A DNA stretch of 64,000 nucleotides, taken from assembly GCF_003385235.1 (NCBI RefSeq), contig NZ_PQIA01000004.1:1-64000 (forward strand), given 5' to 3'. Source of the DNA: Amycolatopsis circi. Lineage in GTDB: Bacteria > Actinomycetota > Actinomycetes > Mycobacteriales > Pseudonocardiaceae. The translations under genes were made by a program, and so were the position numbers. The notes beneath the pieces are model-generated. The model was not told the origin of the DNA and ran no database searches. It saw nothing but the letters and a program-made list of their open reading frames with translations. Within the stretch, counting starts at the first letter, position 1. Every line of letters begins with the position of its first letter. This document shows, piece after piece, positions 53,333 to 62,373 of the stretch.

Positions 53333-53399
53333 GTGTGCCGGGGTGCGGCCATGCGGAAGGCAGGCGGTCCGCGCCTCGACACCGGCCGCGGGTTCCTTC

Positions 53400-53981
53400 T
53401 CACTTCGCCCCCGCGGGTGGCCGGAGCCCGTCCATCAAGAGGTCGAGCAGGCGACCGGCCATCGCCTGGTGCTCAGGTGAGCCAGCCACGGTGAAGATGC
53501 CGATGAGGGCGGCGGCGATGTCTTCGGCAGGGACGTCGGCGCGGAGTTCCCCGCTCGTGCAGCCTGCTTCGAGGAGGCCGTCGATGGCCGCGAGCAGTTC
53601 GGTCCTCGTGTGGGCGTGGGCGATCTCGCCGGATTCGACCATCGCGAGCAGCGTGTCGAGCATGCCGTTCTTGGTCGCGATCCAATCGCCGAACAGGTCC
53701 ATCCAGCGGCGCAGCGCCGCGGCCGGGCCGAGTTGGGCGAGAAGTTCGCGGGCGCCGCTGGTGAGCCGCGAGACCTGGTCTTGGTAGACCGCGTCGACCA
53801 GCGACTCTCGGGTGGGGAAGTGCCGGTAGAGGGTGGCGATGCCGACGCCTGCTTCGTGGGCGATCGCGCGCATCGACGGCTCGGTCTCGGCCGAAGCGAA
53901 CAAGCGGGTCGCCACGTCCAGCAGCTGCTGGCGGTTGCGGGTCGCGTCCGCCCGCGGTCGGGTGATCTTTGCGGCGGCCAA
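53400..53981 (-). CDS. TetR family regulator
   Basis: 193-aa TetR protein. HTH at about 15-62 (NRQQLLDVATRLFA, GVGIATLYRHFPTRE). TTG 53981 is the likely start (MAAAKITRPRADATR). Divergent from the oxidoreductase at 54061. The inverted repeat 54021-54040 and an extra half-site AAACGGA at 53981-53987, over its own start, imply repression of both genes. Confidence 0.87.
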   Translation of the reverse strand: MAAAKITRPRADATRNRQQLLDVATRLFASAETEPSMRAIAHEAGVGIATLYRHFPTRESLVDAVYQDQVSRLTSGARELLAQLGPAAALRRWMDLFGDWIATKNGMLDTLLAMVESGEIAHAHTRTELLAAIDGLLEAGCTSGELRADVPAEDIAAALIGIFTVAGSPEHQAMAGRLLDLLMDGLRPPAGAK

Positions 53982-54020
53982 AACGGATCACGCTCCACTT
54001 GTGCTAGATTCGAACTCGGT

Positions 54021-54040
54021 AAACGGAGCATAGTCCGTTT
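54021..54040. promoter_or_regulatory. Operator between TetR and quinone oxidoreductase genes
   Basis: Perfect AAACGGA-GCATAG-TCCGTTT (7-bp arms, 6-nt spacer). A third half-site AAACGGA is at 53981-53987. Confidence 0.75.
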
Positions 54041-54060
54041 GTGTTGCGGCAGGAGTGAGC

Positions 54061-55008
54061 ATGAAAGAACCGAGCGCCCGCCCGAGCCGGGCGGTGCAGT
54101 TCGCGTCGTTCGGCGGGCCGGAGGCCTTGAACGTCAATGAAGTGCCGGTGCCGCAGGCCGGTCCGGGACAGATCCGCGTGCGGGTCGCGGCGGCCGGACT
54201 GAATCCGATGGACTGGTTCATGACCTCCGACGCGGAGACCGCCGCACGATTCGGGCTGAGCCTGCCGTGCGGGTTCGGCACCGACTACGCGGGCACCGTG
54301 GACCAGGTCGGCGACGACGTGCGCGCGTTCGCGGTCGGCGACCGGGTGTTCGGCGGCGCGATGTCCCGCGCGGTCGCCGACTACGTAATCGTGGACGTGG
54401 CGGGGACTATCGCGGCGGGCGGCGAGGCGCACCGCACTCCGGACGGCGTCGACGACCGCACTGCCGCCGCACTTGCTATCGCGGGCTGCACGGCGGCCGC
54501 GGCTCTGGCCGTAATCAATCCGGGTCCGGACGACACGGTGCTCGTCGGCGGCGGGGGAGGCGGGGTCGGCGTGTTCGCCGTCCAACTCGCGCGGCTCGCA
54601 GGTGCGCGAGTGATCGGGACAGGTTCGGCATCTTCGGCCGATGCCTTGCGCGCCCTGGGAGCCGAGCCGGTCGTCTATGGCGAGGGCCTGGCCGACCGGG
54701 TCCGTGCGCTGGCTCCCGCTGGCATCACTGCGGCCATGGATCTGCACGGGACGGACACCGCGCAGGCGGCGCGCGAACTCGGTGTGCCTGACGAGCGCAT
54801 CACCGCCATCGCCGCCCAGATCGACGGGATTACGCCAGCGAACGGTGCCAGCGCGGCTCCGGGTGCCATCGAGGAGATCGCTGGCCTGGTGGCGGCAGGG
54901 CGGCTCCGGGTGCCGATCGCGGCGACCTTCCCGGTCGAGCGGATCCCCGCCGCGGTCGAGCTTCAGGCGGAGCGCCACGTGCACGGGAAGGTCGTCATCG
55001 ACCTCTAG
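54061..55008 (+). CDS. Zinc-free MDR NADP-dependent oxidoreductase (quinone oxidoreductase-like)
   Basis: 315-aa medium-chain reductase without zinc ligands (AGLNPMDWF in the usual start of the substrate domain). The Rossmann motif VGGGGGGVGVFAVQ is near 161-174, and the NADP-contacting GTGSAS follows. It would reduce quinones or enones with NADPH. ATG 54061 has AGGAG 5 nt upstream; a GTG at 54055 is less likely. Under control of the adjacent TetR through the inverted repeat. Confidence 0.88.
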   Translation: MKEPSARPSRAVQFASFGGPEALNVNEVPVPQAGPGQIRVRVAAAGLNPMDWFMTSDAETAARFGLSLPCGFGTDYAGTVDQVGDDVRAFAVGDRVFGGAMSRAVADYVIVDVAGTIAAGGEAHRTPDGVDDRTAAALAIAGCTAAAALAVINPGPDDTVLVGGGGGGVGVFAVQLARLAGARVIGTGSASSADALRALGAEPVVYGEGLADRVRALAPAGITAAMDLHGTDTAQAARELGVPDERITAIAAQIDGITPANGASAAPGAIEEIAGLVAAGRLRVPIAATFPVERIPAAVELQAERHVHGKVVIDL

Positions 55009-55098
55009 GAACGGGAACCGGGACCGGAGGATGCAACCTGAGACAGTGGCGGTGAACGACATGCGGGCACCGCCGCCGCGTGAAGCAGTACGCCGAGA

Positions 55099-55536
55099 TC
55101 ACGCGCGGGCGTCCGGCAGCCAGGGGTAGCGGCTGGCGTCCGCGTCGCCGTAGTCCGGGTCCAGATAAATGTGCAGGCGCTGGATCCTGCCGTCGCGGAT
55201 TTCGAACACATTGCAGAAGCGGCCGCCCAGTCCTTCGGTCGCCCGCCAAGGGGTGCCGTCGGCGAGCACGCCGTGGGTGATGCCTTCGACGACGACGTAG
55301 TCGCCCTGCTCGACGTAGTTGAAGTAGGGCACCTCGTGGACGATCGAGGAGAACATCACGAACACATCCGCGAACAGCTGCTTGATCTCGGCGATGCCGC
55401 GCGCGGGCTCGTGCTTCGGGAAGTAGACGTAGGCGTTGTCGGCGAAGAGGCCGAGGAAGTCCTCGCCGGCGTCCATGTGCTTGAAATACGTTTCCGCGAT
55501 TGCCTTGCGGTCGACGGTGACTTCGTTGTGCACCAT
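55099..55536 (-). CDS. NTF2-like (SnoaL-type) protein
   Basis: 145-aa cone-shaped NTF2-fold protein with the family pattern IAETYFKHMDAGEDF, LFADNAYVYFPKHEPA, GIAEIKQLF and VFEIRDGRI. Members of this type are cyclases, isomerases, dehydratases or ligand-binding proteins. Last gene of the GntR-controlled minus-strand operon, 16 bp after the flavin hydroxylase. It may act on the hydroxylated or ring-opened product, or be an accessory to the hydroxylase. Confidence 0.85.
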   Translation of the reverse strand: MVHNEVTVDRKAIAETYFKHMDAGEDFLGLFADNAYVYFPKHEPARGIAEIKQLFADVFVMFSSIVHEVPYFNYVEQGDYVVVEGITHGVLADGTPWRATEGLGGRFCNVFEIRDGRIQRLHIYLDPDYGDADASRYPWLPDARA

Positions 55537-55552
55537 GACATTCCTTTCGTAG

Positions 55553-57295
55553 TTACCGAGCCAACACCTGGCGGAGGACGCTCCGCAGTGTCCCGGCGGG
55601 ATCGTCGGCGAGATCGGTGCTGCGCCAGGCGACGTGATGGTCCGGACGGACGAGCAGGCAGCCGCGTTCTCTGATCTCGCGTACGCGTTCCCAGTCGCCG
55701 AGCGGGTCGGCGTACTCGCAGCCGAGGCCGATCTGGCGGGCGGCTAGTTCGATCCCGAATTCGGTGGCCAGTTTGCCCGCCGCGTCCAGCCAGTCCTGTC
55801 CGCCGATGCCGGTGAGCACGGTGAACTGCCCATGGCCGGTGATGTCCATAGTGGACACCGGGGTTCCGGCGTGTTCGAGCCACGCGTGCGGCAAACGCGC
55901 CCCGGGATGGCTGGTGGCTTCGTAGTACAGCTCCGGATCGCGGGCGGGGACCGGCCAGGGCGTGCCGTCGGACGCGACCGCGGTCGACGCGTAGTGCTGG
56001 CCGAGTTCGACGCCGTGTGCGTTGAACTGGTAGTTCTGCAGTTCGACCGCCTCGCGCAGTTCGGCGCGGCGGGCCTGGCCTTCCGGGGTGTCCGCGGCGA
56101 GGCCGGCGAGACTGCGCCATCCCTCGTCGGTGCTCTGGCCGGGACGGAAGCCGAATGCCTGCGAAATCGGCCGCATATCCTCGACGCTGCGCATCGCGCG
56201 GTCGACCACCTGCTTGCCGACCGGCTGCCGTTCCGCGTCGTAGGTGTCGAGCAACGCTTCCCCTGCCTCGCCGCGGACCACGGAGGCGAGTTTCCACGCC
56301 AGGTTGAACGCGTCCTGCACTGAGGTGTTGGTGCCGAGCCCGTTCGCGGGCGGATGCCGGTGCGCGGCGTCTCCGGCCAGGAACACCCGGCCGTGACGGT
56401 ACGAGCGGGCGACCAGGTGGTTGATCTGCCATTCGCTGACGGCCTTGACCCGGACGTCGACGTCCGGGTCGCCGATGATGGCCGACGCTCGCGCGCGGAC
56501 GGCGTCGGGAGAGAGGTCGGGCGCGCCTTCGGCCGGGTCGTACATGAAGAGCATGACCCATTCGGTCCACGGTTTGACGCAGACGAACGTGCCCGAGCCG
56601 ACCCAATAGTCGTTGCCCGGCTGGCACATCCAGTACAGCGTGCCGGGCCGGTGCGCGGTGTAGCGGGCGAGATCGGCCTCCAGCCACACATTCGCGGCGC
56701 GGCCGAGCCCGGATTCGCCGTCGAACTCGAAGCCGAGCTGGTCGGCCACGGTGCTGCGGCCGCCGTCCGCGCCGATCACGTATCGCGCGACGATTTCCTC
56801 TGAGACTCCGGTTTCCCGGTCGAGGACCACCGCGTGGACGGCGTCCGGCGTCTGCGAGATCCGCACCAGTTCGGTCGAGAACCGGAGGTCGGCACCGTGG
56901 CGCTCGGCTCCCTCGCGCAGCACTGGTTCGAGGATGTGCTGCGGGATATTGCACATCGCGCTGGGGCTGGCGGCGGCGTAATCGGCGTGCCGCGCGGTGC
57001 CGCTGCCCCAGGTTTTGAGCCGGGCCAGTTCCTGTCCGGCGAAGCTGGTGGCCCAGACGTTGTCGCCCATCAGCTCGTTGGGCACCGCGACCTCCCGCAC
57101 GGCGTCCTCGATGCCGAGGTCGCGGAAGACTTCCATGGTGCGCTGATTGGTGATGTGGGCCCGCGGAGAGTGCGCGGTGCCCGGGTATTTCGTGATCGTG
57201 ACGGCACGCACGCCCTGCGCGGCGAGCAGCGCGGACGCGGTCAGGCCGGCGGGACCGGCTCCGACGACCAGTACATCGGTTTCGCAAGCGGGCAT
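55553..57295 (-). CDS. FAD-dependent aromatic hydroxylase
   Basis: 580-aa class A flavin monooxygenase of the phenol/2,4-dichlorophenol hydroxylase size. The ADP motif GAGPAGLT is at 12-19, the DG motif in VIGADGGRS near 172-180, and the second FAD motif in LAGDAAHRHPPANGLG near 300-315. The C-terminal thioredoxin-like domain normal for this group is present (LLVRPDHHVAW). It would hydroxylate a phenol ortho to the OH, giving a catechol for the extradiol dioxygenase encoded just upstream. Order: FAH hydrolase, dioxygenase, this gene, NTF2-like. Confidence 0.88.
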   Translation of the reverse strand: MPACETDVLVVGAGPAGLTASALLAAQGVRAVTITKYPGTAHSPRAHITNQRTMEVFRDLGIEDAVREVAVPNELMGDNVWATSFAGQELARLKTWGSGTARHADYAAASPSAMCNIPQHILEPVLREGAERHGADLRFSTELVRISQTPDAVHAVVLDRETGVSEEIVARYVIGADGGRSTVADQLGFEFDGESGLGRAANVWLEADLARYTAHRPGTLYWMCQPGNDYWVGSGTFVCVKPWTEWVMLFMYDPAEGAPDLSPDAVRARASAIIGDPDVDVRVKAVSEWQINHLVARSYRHGRVFLAGDAAHRHPPANGLGTNTSVQDAFNLAWKLASVVRGEAGEALLDTYDAERQPVGKQVVDRAMRSVEDMRPISQAFGFRPGQSTDEGWRSLAGLAADTPEGQARRAELREAVELQNYQFNAHGVELGQHYASTAVASDGTPWPVPARDPELYYEATSHPGARLPHAWLEHAGTPVSTMDITGHGQFTVLTGIGGQDWLDAAGKLATEFGIELAARQIGLGCEYADPLGDWERVREIRERGCLLVRPDHHVAWRSTDLADDPAGTLRSVLRQVLAR

Positions 57296-57352
57296 GACGG
57301 ATCGACCTCCTGGGCCGCGCCCAGTCAGCAGGGATGAAAGGAGACGGCCGGG

Positions 57353-58276
57353 TCAGCCGGCCTGGTGCGCGCCGGTCATGAGCGCGGCGAGATCGTCGGG
57401 GTGCAGGAACGACGGCGGGGGAGGCGGGCCCCAGTTGAACAGTCCCTTGGCGCCTTCCAGGGTTTCCGGCGTCCAGAGCTGGTCGTCGAGAATGCTGTCC
57501 ATGTCGGAGTAGTACTCGGAGAAGTTGCCCGCGGGATCCTTGAGGTACCAGAAGAAATTCGATCCGGCGTGGTGCCGTCCGAGGCCCCAGACGTGCCGTT
57601 CGGGGTGGTCCTCGAGCATCGCGGTGGCGCCGCGGCCGACCTCGTCGACGTCCTCGACCTGCCAGGACGTGTGGTGCAGGAAAGCGACCGGCGCGGCGAG
57701 CGCGAGCACGTTGTGGTGGTCGGTCGAACAGCGCATGAACGCGCCGTGCCCCTTGATCGCGTCGCTGGTCTTGAATCCCAGCCCGGCGGTGAAGAACTGG
57801 ATGGTGCGCTCGTGGTCGGGGGAGCCGACGACGACATGGCCGAGCTTGCGCGGACGCACCGGGCCGGAGCGCAGCACGCCGGGCGCCCGCGTGTTCGGGC
57901 GCTCCAGCCGTCCGGGCCCGTTGTACGGCGTGGGCGGCTCGGGATCCTGGTGCAGCCGCTCGGCGATCCGGACGACCACCTGGAACCCGGTGACCGGTTC
58001 GCGCGTGAACAGCGTGTCGCCGGCGATCTCCGCCGGAATGTCCAAAGAGGACAGCTGGCGGCGGATGCGGGCGAGGTCGTCCGGGTCGTCCGCGCCGATG
58101 CTCAGTTCCATCAGCTGCCGTCGTGGCGAGTGGACGATTTTCAGCTGACGGCCGCCGTCGCGGGTGCTGAACCAGCCGTCGGCGTCCTCGGCGAGCCCGA
58201 AGTCCCGGTAGTAGCGGGCGGTCCCGGCGACGTCGGGCACGCCGACGACGAGCGAGTTCAACCGGTGCAGTGCCAT
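57353..58276 (-). CDS. Type I extradiol ring-cleavage dioxygenase (VOC fold)
   Basis: 307-aa dioxygenase with two VOC modules. Probable Fe(II) ligands: His147 (LGHVVVGS), His201 or His202 (LHHTSWQ) and Glu254 (FSEYYSD), with His187/188 and Tyr255/256 as second-sphere residues, as in catechol 2,3-dioxygenase and BphC-like enzymes. It would open a catechol ring next to one hydroxyl. Start 58276 has GGAAAGG. 16 bp after the FAH gene and 57 bp before the flavin hydroxylase. Confidence 0.87.
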   Translation of the reverse strand: MALHRLNSLVVGVPDVAGTARYYRDFGLAEDADGWFSTRDGGRQLKIVHSPRRQLMELSIGADDPDDLARIRRQLSSLDIPAEIAGDTLFTREPVTGFQVVVRIAERLHQDPEPPTPYNGPGRLERPNTRAPGVLRSGPVRPRKLGHVVVGSPDHERTIQFFTAGLGFKTSDAIKGHGAFMRCSTDHHNVLALAAPVAFLHHTSWQVEDVDEVGRGATAMLEDHPERHVWGLGRHHAGSNFFWYLKDPAGNFSEYYSDMDSILDDQLWTPETLEGAKGLFNWGPPPPPSFLHPDDLAALMTGAHQAG

Positions 58277-58292
58277 TGTCCAGCCCTTTCCG

Positions 58293-59144
58293 CTAAGCGG
58301 CGACCATCCGCTGCCGCAGTTCGCCGATGCCGTGGACGTAGCTGACGAGCTGGTCGCCCGCCTTGAGGTAGCGCTGCGGCGTGCGGCCCATGCCGACGCC
58401 GGACGGGGTGCCGGTGAAGATGACGTCGCCGGGCAGCAGGGGCGTCACGGCGGACAGCCGCGCGATCAGCGCTGGGACCGAGAACACCATCTGCGAGGTG
58501 CGGCCCTTCTGCACCTGCTCGCCGTTGACGAGCGCGCCGAGTTCTAGATCGTCGCGGTCGGGCAGTTCGTCCGGCGACACGACCACCGGGCCGAGCGGCC
58601 CGAAACCGGGGTAGGACTTGGCGAGGCTGAACTGCGGGGCGGGACCGGCCAGCTGGAGCAGCCGTTCGGAGATGTCCTGTCCGACGGTCAGCCCGGCGAC
58701 GTAGTCCCAAGCCTGGTCCTCGGCGACCCGTTCGGCGCGCTTGCCGACGACCGCGACCAGTTCGACCTCCCAGTCGACGTTCCCGCCGTCCGGGAGAACG
58801 ACTTCGCCGTACGGGCCGGTGAGGCAGGTCGGGAATTTGGTGAACACCGGCGGCGTCTCGGGCACGGCGAAGGACGATTCGGCCGCGTGATCGGCGTAGT
58901 TCAGGCCGATCGCGAACACCTGGCGCGGCGCCGGGACCGGATTGCCCAGCTGGTCGTCGCGCACCGGCCGTTCGAGCGCGTGCCCCTCGCCGATCGTCGC
59001 GGCGAATTCGGACAGCTCGGCCCAGTGCTCGTAGGCCTGCTGGGCGTCCGGGCCGAACCGCCCGCCGCTGGCCTCGGCCGCGTCGACGGCCTTGCCCGGT
59101 GCGGTGACCAGGGCCAGTCGTCCGTCCACAGTGGCGACTTTCAT
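58293..59144 (-). CDS. Fumarylacetoacetate hydrolase family enzyme
   Basis: 283-aa FAH-family protein. Metal-binding carboxylates are in WEVELVAVVG (near 152-161) and DISER, and the C-terminal signature is DVIFTGTPSGVG. Members cleave C-C bonds in ring-fission products (fumarylpyruvate, acylpyruvates) or act as decarboxylase/hydratase in meta pathways. First gene of the operon; ATG 59144 has AGGAG. Faces the GntR gene over the perfect palindrome at 59212. Exact reaction depends on the dioxygenase product. Confidence 0.87.
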   Translation of the reverse strand: MKVATVDGRLALVTAPGKAVDAAEASGGRFGPDAQQAYEHWAELSEFAATIGEGHALERPVRDDQLGNPVPAPRQVFAIGLNYADHAAESSFAVPETPPVFTKFPTCLTGPYGEVVLPDGGNVDWEVELVAVVGKRAERVAEDQAWDYVAGLTVGQDISERLLQLAGPAPQFSLAKSYPGFGPLGPVVVSPDELPDRDDLELGALVNGEQVQKGRTSQMVFSVPALIARLSAVTPLLPGDVIFTGTPSGVGMGRTPQRYLKAGDQLVSYVHGIGELRQRMVAA

Positions 59145-59211
59145 GCGGGGCTCCTTCGCGTCCGGCTTCGGTGTCCTCCAGTTGTACTCGTCCAGATTCG
59201 ATGAGGCAATA

Positions 59212-59225
59212 AACTTTCGAAAGTT
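59212..59225. promoter_or_regulatory. GntR operator
   Basis: Perfect 14-bp palindrome AACTTTCGAAAGTT between the FAH operon and the GntR gene. It overlaps the possible -35 TTGCCA (59224-59229) of the GntR gene. Confidence 0.75.
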
Positions 59226-59258
59226 GCCAGGAGATTCGTATCCGCTACAGTGGACGGC

Positions 59259-59939
59259 ATGGCAGGGGAAGTCACGCGCGCCGAGGGCGTCTACCAGCAG
59301 CTTCGGGCGGACATCCTGGGCGGCCGGATGGTTCCAGGGCAGCGCCTCAAGTTCCCTGACCTGTGCGAGCGGTACACGACGAGCGTCGGCGCGGCCCGCG
59401 AGGCGCTCACCCGGTTGACCGCGGAGGGCCTGGTGAAGACCAAGCCGCACCTCGGCTACACGGTCACGCCGCTGTCGCACGAGGATCTCGCGGATCTGAC
59501 GAAGGCGCGACTGGAGATCGAATCGCTGGTGCTGCGGCTGTCGATCCTCGAAGGCGACGTGCAGTGGGAGGCCCGCGCGGTGGCCGCGCACCATCTGCTC
59601 GAGCGGACCCCGTTCACCGACCCCGCCGACCCGGACCGCCCGGCCGACGCCTGGGTCTCGGCGCACGCGGACTTCCACCTGGCCCTCATCGACGGCTGCG
59701 GAAACCGCAGGCTGGTCGCCACCGCACTCGGCCTGCGCGAGGAGGCCGAGTTGTACCGGCAGTGGTCTGTCTCCTTTGGACAGGAAACCGACCGAGACCT
59801 CCCGGCCGAACACAAGGCGATCCTCGAAGCGGCACTGGCCCGGGACGCGGACTTGGCGGCCGAACGGCTTCGGGACCACATCGCGCACACGGCGCAGCTG
59901 CTGATCAGCTGCGCCGAGGACGAACCGAACCGGCCGTAA
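59259..59939 (+). CDS. GntR family regulator, FCD type
   Basis: 226-aa regulator. Winged HTH at about 8-70 (GVYQQLRADILGGRMVPGQRLK in part: LRADILGGRMVPGQRL) and an all-helical FCD ligand domain with metal-binding His residues (SAHADFHLALI, LRDHIAHTAQLL). ATG 59259 follows TACAGT (59246-59251) by 7 nt, so leaderless; an in-frame GTG at 59250 is inside that box. Likely represses the divergent aromatic operon until a pathway acid binds. Convergent with gcoB. Confidence 0.87.
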   Translation: MAGEVTRAEGVYQQLRADILGGRMVPGQRLKFPDLCERYTTSVGAAREALTRLTAEGLVKTKPHLGYTVTPLSHEDLADLTKARLEIESLVLRLSILEGDVQWEARAVAAHHLLERTPFTDPADPDRPADAWVSAHADFHLALIDGCGNRRLVATALGLREEAELYRQWSVSFGQETDRDLPAEHKAILEAALARDADLAAERLRDHIAHTAQLLISCAEDEPNRP

Positions 59940-59960
59940 CGGGCGAATCCGTTGCCTGCG

Positions 59961-59996
59961 CGGGAATTCCGGTCTCCGCTGCCGGAACTTTCCCGG
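59961..59996. terminator. Imperfect hairpin between convergent genes
   Basis: CGGGAATTCCGG and CCGGAACTTTCCCGG pair with a 2-nt bulge. Lies between the GntR and gcoB stops. Confidence 0.45.
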
Positions 59997-61007
59997 TCAG
60001 GTCGCGGCCGGGGTGAAGTTCTCCCGATGGATCATGCGCGGCGCCATCCGGCGGCGTTTGAACGCTTTCACCCCGGCGTCGACCATCGGCGGCGGTCCGC
60101 AGAGCCAGCCCGACCAGCCGCGTGCGCTGCGAACGTCTTCGAGGAAGCAGTCGGTCGGGAAACCGGTGCGGTACGTGCTGCTCTCAGGCTCGTGAGACAG
60201 CACTGGGAGGAACGTGAAACCCGGACAGCTGTCGGCGAGTTCGGCCATCAGGTCAAGGTCGTAGAGGTCGGCCGCGCCGCGAACCCCGTGGTACAGCCGG
60301 ATTTCCCGGGCCGGATCCCGGGAGAGCGCGGTGCGCGCGAGGCCGATCAGCGGCGCGAGACCGGTGCCGCCGCCGATGAGCACCATGGGGCCGCCGTCGT
60401 CCTCGTCGGCGGGAGGCAGGAAGAAGTCGCCGAGCGGGCCGGTGACCTGGACCTGTTCTCCGACCGCGAGCCCGGCGAAGATCCACTGCTCGGTCGCCGC
60501 GCCGCCGGGCACCAAACGGACGTGCAGTTCGAGGACTTTGTCCTCCTCGGCGGTGTTGACCAGCGAGTACTGGCGGCGCACGCCGGTGCCGGGCACGGTG
60601 AGTTCGACGTACTGGCCCGCGTGGAAGGCCAGCGGTTCGGACAGGCCGAGCCGCAGCCGCCGGGTGTCGCGGGCGATGTCCTGGATTTCGCGGACGGTCG
60701 CGGCGAGGTCGCGCAGCGGGTGCGTGGCGCGGCCGGCGCCGCCCGCGGTTTCGACGACGACGTTCGAGCGGAGCCGGGCTTGGCAGGCCAATGCCAGGCC
60801 CGCCGCCCGCTCGTCGTCGGTCAGGGTGTCGGCGGGGGAGTCCCGGTGGTCGACGGCGCCGTCGACCACTCGCACTTTGCAGGTGCCGCAGGTGCCTTGG
60901 TTGCAGGAGTTCGGCATCCAGACGCCGGCGCGGAGGAACGCGTCGAGCATGGGCTGGTCTTGCCCGCACGGCACTTCCCGGCGGCCGACGGTCGCGGTGA
61001 AGGACAT
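59997..61007 (-). CDS. gcoB: GcoB-type P450 reductase (2Fe-2S, FAD, NADH domains)
   Basis: 336-aa three-domain reductase. The N-terminal plant-type 2Fe-2S domain has Cys35, Cys40, Cys43 and Cys75 (SCNQGTCGTCK). An FAD domain follows (RQYSLVN, near 163-169) and an NADH domain (GGGTGLAPLIG, CGPPPMVDAG). The sequence and layout closely match GcoB of Amycolatopsis sp. ATCC 39116, which combines ferredoxin and reductase in one chain and feeds the P450 GcoA. It starts 1 bp after gcoA. Role: pass electrons from NADH to GcoA. Confidence 0.92.
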   Translation of the reverse strand: MSFTATVGRREVPCGQDQPMLDAFLRAGVWMPNSCNQGTCGTCKVRVVDGAVDHRDSPADTLTDDERAAGLALACQARLRSNVVVETAGGAGRATHPLRDLAATVREIQDIARDTRRLRLGLSEPLAFHAGQYVELTVPGTGVRRQYSLVNTAEEDKVLELHVRLVPGGAATEQWIFAGLAVGEQVQVTGPLGDFFLPPADEDDGGPMVLIGGGTGLAPLIGLARTALSRDPAREIRLYHGVRGAADLYDLDLMAELADSCPGFTFLPVLSHEPESSTYRTGFPTDCFLEDVRSARGWSGWLCGPPPMVDAGVKAFKRRRMAPRMIHRENFTPAAT

Positions 61008-61008
61008 G

Positions 61009-62238
61009 TCAGGCCTCCCAGGCGACGTGCAGCGACGTCGGCCCGCGGAAGCCCCAGCCCCAGAACTCGACGTCCGAGGAGGTGTCGCGTTCGAGGTTCG
61101 GGATCGACTCGAACAGTTCCTCCAGCGCGATGCGCATGACGTGGTTGGCGAAGTAGATTCCGGCGCAGGCGTGGTTCCCGGCGCCGAAGGCCAGGTGCGG
61201 CAACGGAGGACGGTGCAGGTCGTAGCGGGTCGGGGCCTCGTAGACGCCGGTGTCGTGGTTGGCCGAACCGTAGGACAGGATCACCGGCGTGCCCGCGGGC
61301 AGGTCGACCCCGGCGACGGTGACCGGCGCGGTCGAGATCCTTGCGGTGGCCGACCAGATCGGCGAGGTCCAGCGCATCCCCTCGGAGATCGCGCGGGGGA
61401 TCAGCGCCGGGTCGTCCACCACCTGCTCGAGCTGATCGGGTTCGCTGAACAGCCCGGTCAGCGTCGAGGCCATGCCGTGGCCCGGTTCCTGCATCGCGCC
61501 GAGCAGGTACACGTAGATCGTCGGGTAGACGTATTCGCGGTCGCGGGTTTTCCCCGGCGGCATCCCGTCGTGCAGCCAGTGCGAGATCGCGGTGTCGGCG
61601 GGTTCGGCGATCCACCGGTCGATCAGCGGGTCGACCGTCGCCTGGATCTCGGCCTTCGCCTCGTCGCCCTGGACGAATCCCTCCGGGTTGGCGAATTCGC
61701 CGTACTCGGTCATCGCCGCGTTGGTGAAGGACCGGCTGAGTTTCGCGAACCACTCGCGCAGTTTGTCCGAACTGGCGTCGTGCAGCCCGAGCAGATCGCC
61801 GAGGGAGCGGACGCTGACCGGTTCGCAGTACTGGGAGACGAGTTCCGCGCGGCCGTCGTTCTCGAACTTCTCGAGGTAGCCCCGCGCGATGGGGCGGACG
61901 AGGTCGTCGATCCACCGGTCGACCTCGACGGGCTGGAGGGCGGGTTCGACCATTGAGCGCAGGTCGGCGTGGATGTCGCCGTTGACCCCGATGATCGCCG
62001 GATGGCCGAAGGTCCGCCCGCCCGCCGGGGTGATGACGGCTTCGAAGTCCGGGCTGGTCGCGATCTCGCGGCAGATCTCCGCGGTCGTCGCGACGTACGA
62101 GCCTAGCACCGGCACGTACGCCAGCGGAGCCTCGCGGCGCAGCCGTTCGTAGGGCTCGTACGGGTTTCGCTCCAGCTGAGCCATCGTGATGTCGCCGATC
62201 CAGGAAAGGTCTTGGGCAGCGGTGCTGTTCGTCGTCAT
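61009..62238 (-). CDS. gcoA: Cytochrome P450 GcoA (CYP255A), guaiacol O-demethylase
   Basis: 409-aa P450. Heme-ligating Cys358 in [10 protein letters not shown], ExxR as EGMR, and the unusual I-helix [11 protein letters not shown] instead of AGxxT, all as in CYP255A GcoA. Residues that line the guaiacol pocket in characterised GcoA (Phe75, Phe169, Val241, Gly245, Ile292, Ala295, Thr296, Phe395) are found here two positions later: Phe77, Phe171, Val243, Gly247, Ile294, Ala297, Thr298, Phe397. So guaiacol, with catechol and formaldehyde as products, is a well supported prediction. ATG 62238 has GGAGG. Confidence 0.93.
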   Translation of the reverse strand: MTTNSTAAQDLSWIGDITMAQLERNPYEPYERLRREAPLAYVPVLGSYVATTAEICREIATSPDFEAVITPAGGRTFGHPAIIGVNGDIHADLRSMVEPALQPVEVDRWIDDLVRPIARGYLEKFENDGRAELVSQYCEPVSVRSLGDLLGLHDASSDKLREWFAKLSRSFTNAAMTEYGEFANPEGFVQGDEAKAEIQATVDPLIDRWIAEPADTAISHWLHDGMPPGKTRDREYVYPTIYVYLLGAMQEPGHGMASTLTGLFSEPDQLEQVVDDPALIPRAISEGMRWTSPIWSATARISTAPVTVAGVDLPAGTPVILSYGSANHDTGVYEAPTRYDLHRPPLPHLAFGAGNHACAGIYFANHVMRIALEELFESIPNLERDTSSDVEFWGWGFRGPTSLHVAWEA

Positions 62239-62312
62239 TGACGCGGCCTCCTTCGTGCGGGTCGGGAAGAAGGTAGGTCCGCGCGGGCCGGGTCCACGAC
62301 ACCCGAAGCGCG

Positions 62313-62327
62313 GATCCGGTACGGATC
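62313..62327. promoter_or_regulatory. Inverted repeat in gcoA/AraC intergenic region
   Basis: Perfect GATCCG-GTA-CGGATC in the 135-bp divergent region. A candidate regulatory site for the AraC protein or another factor. Confidence 0.5.
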
Positions 62328-62373
62328 GCGCGACGAACCCGGCGTGTCGCCGCTGATCAGCTAGCATGCGTCC

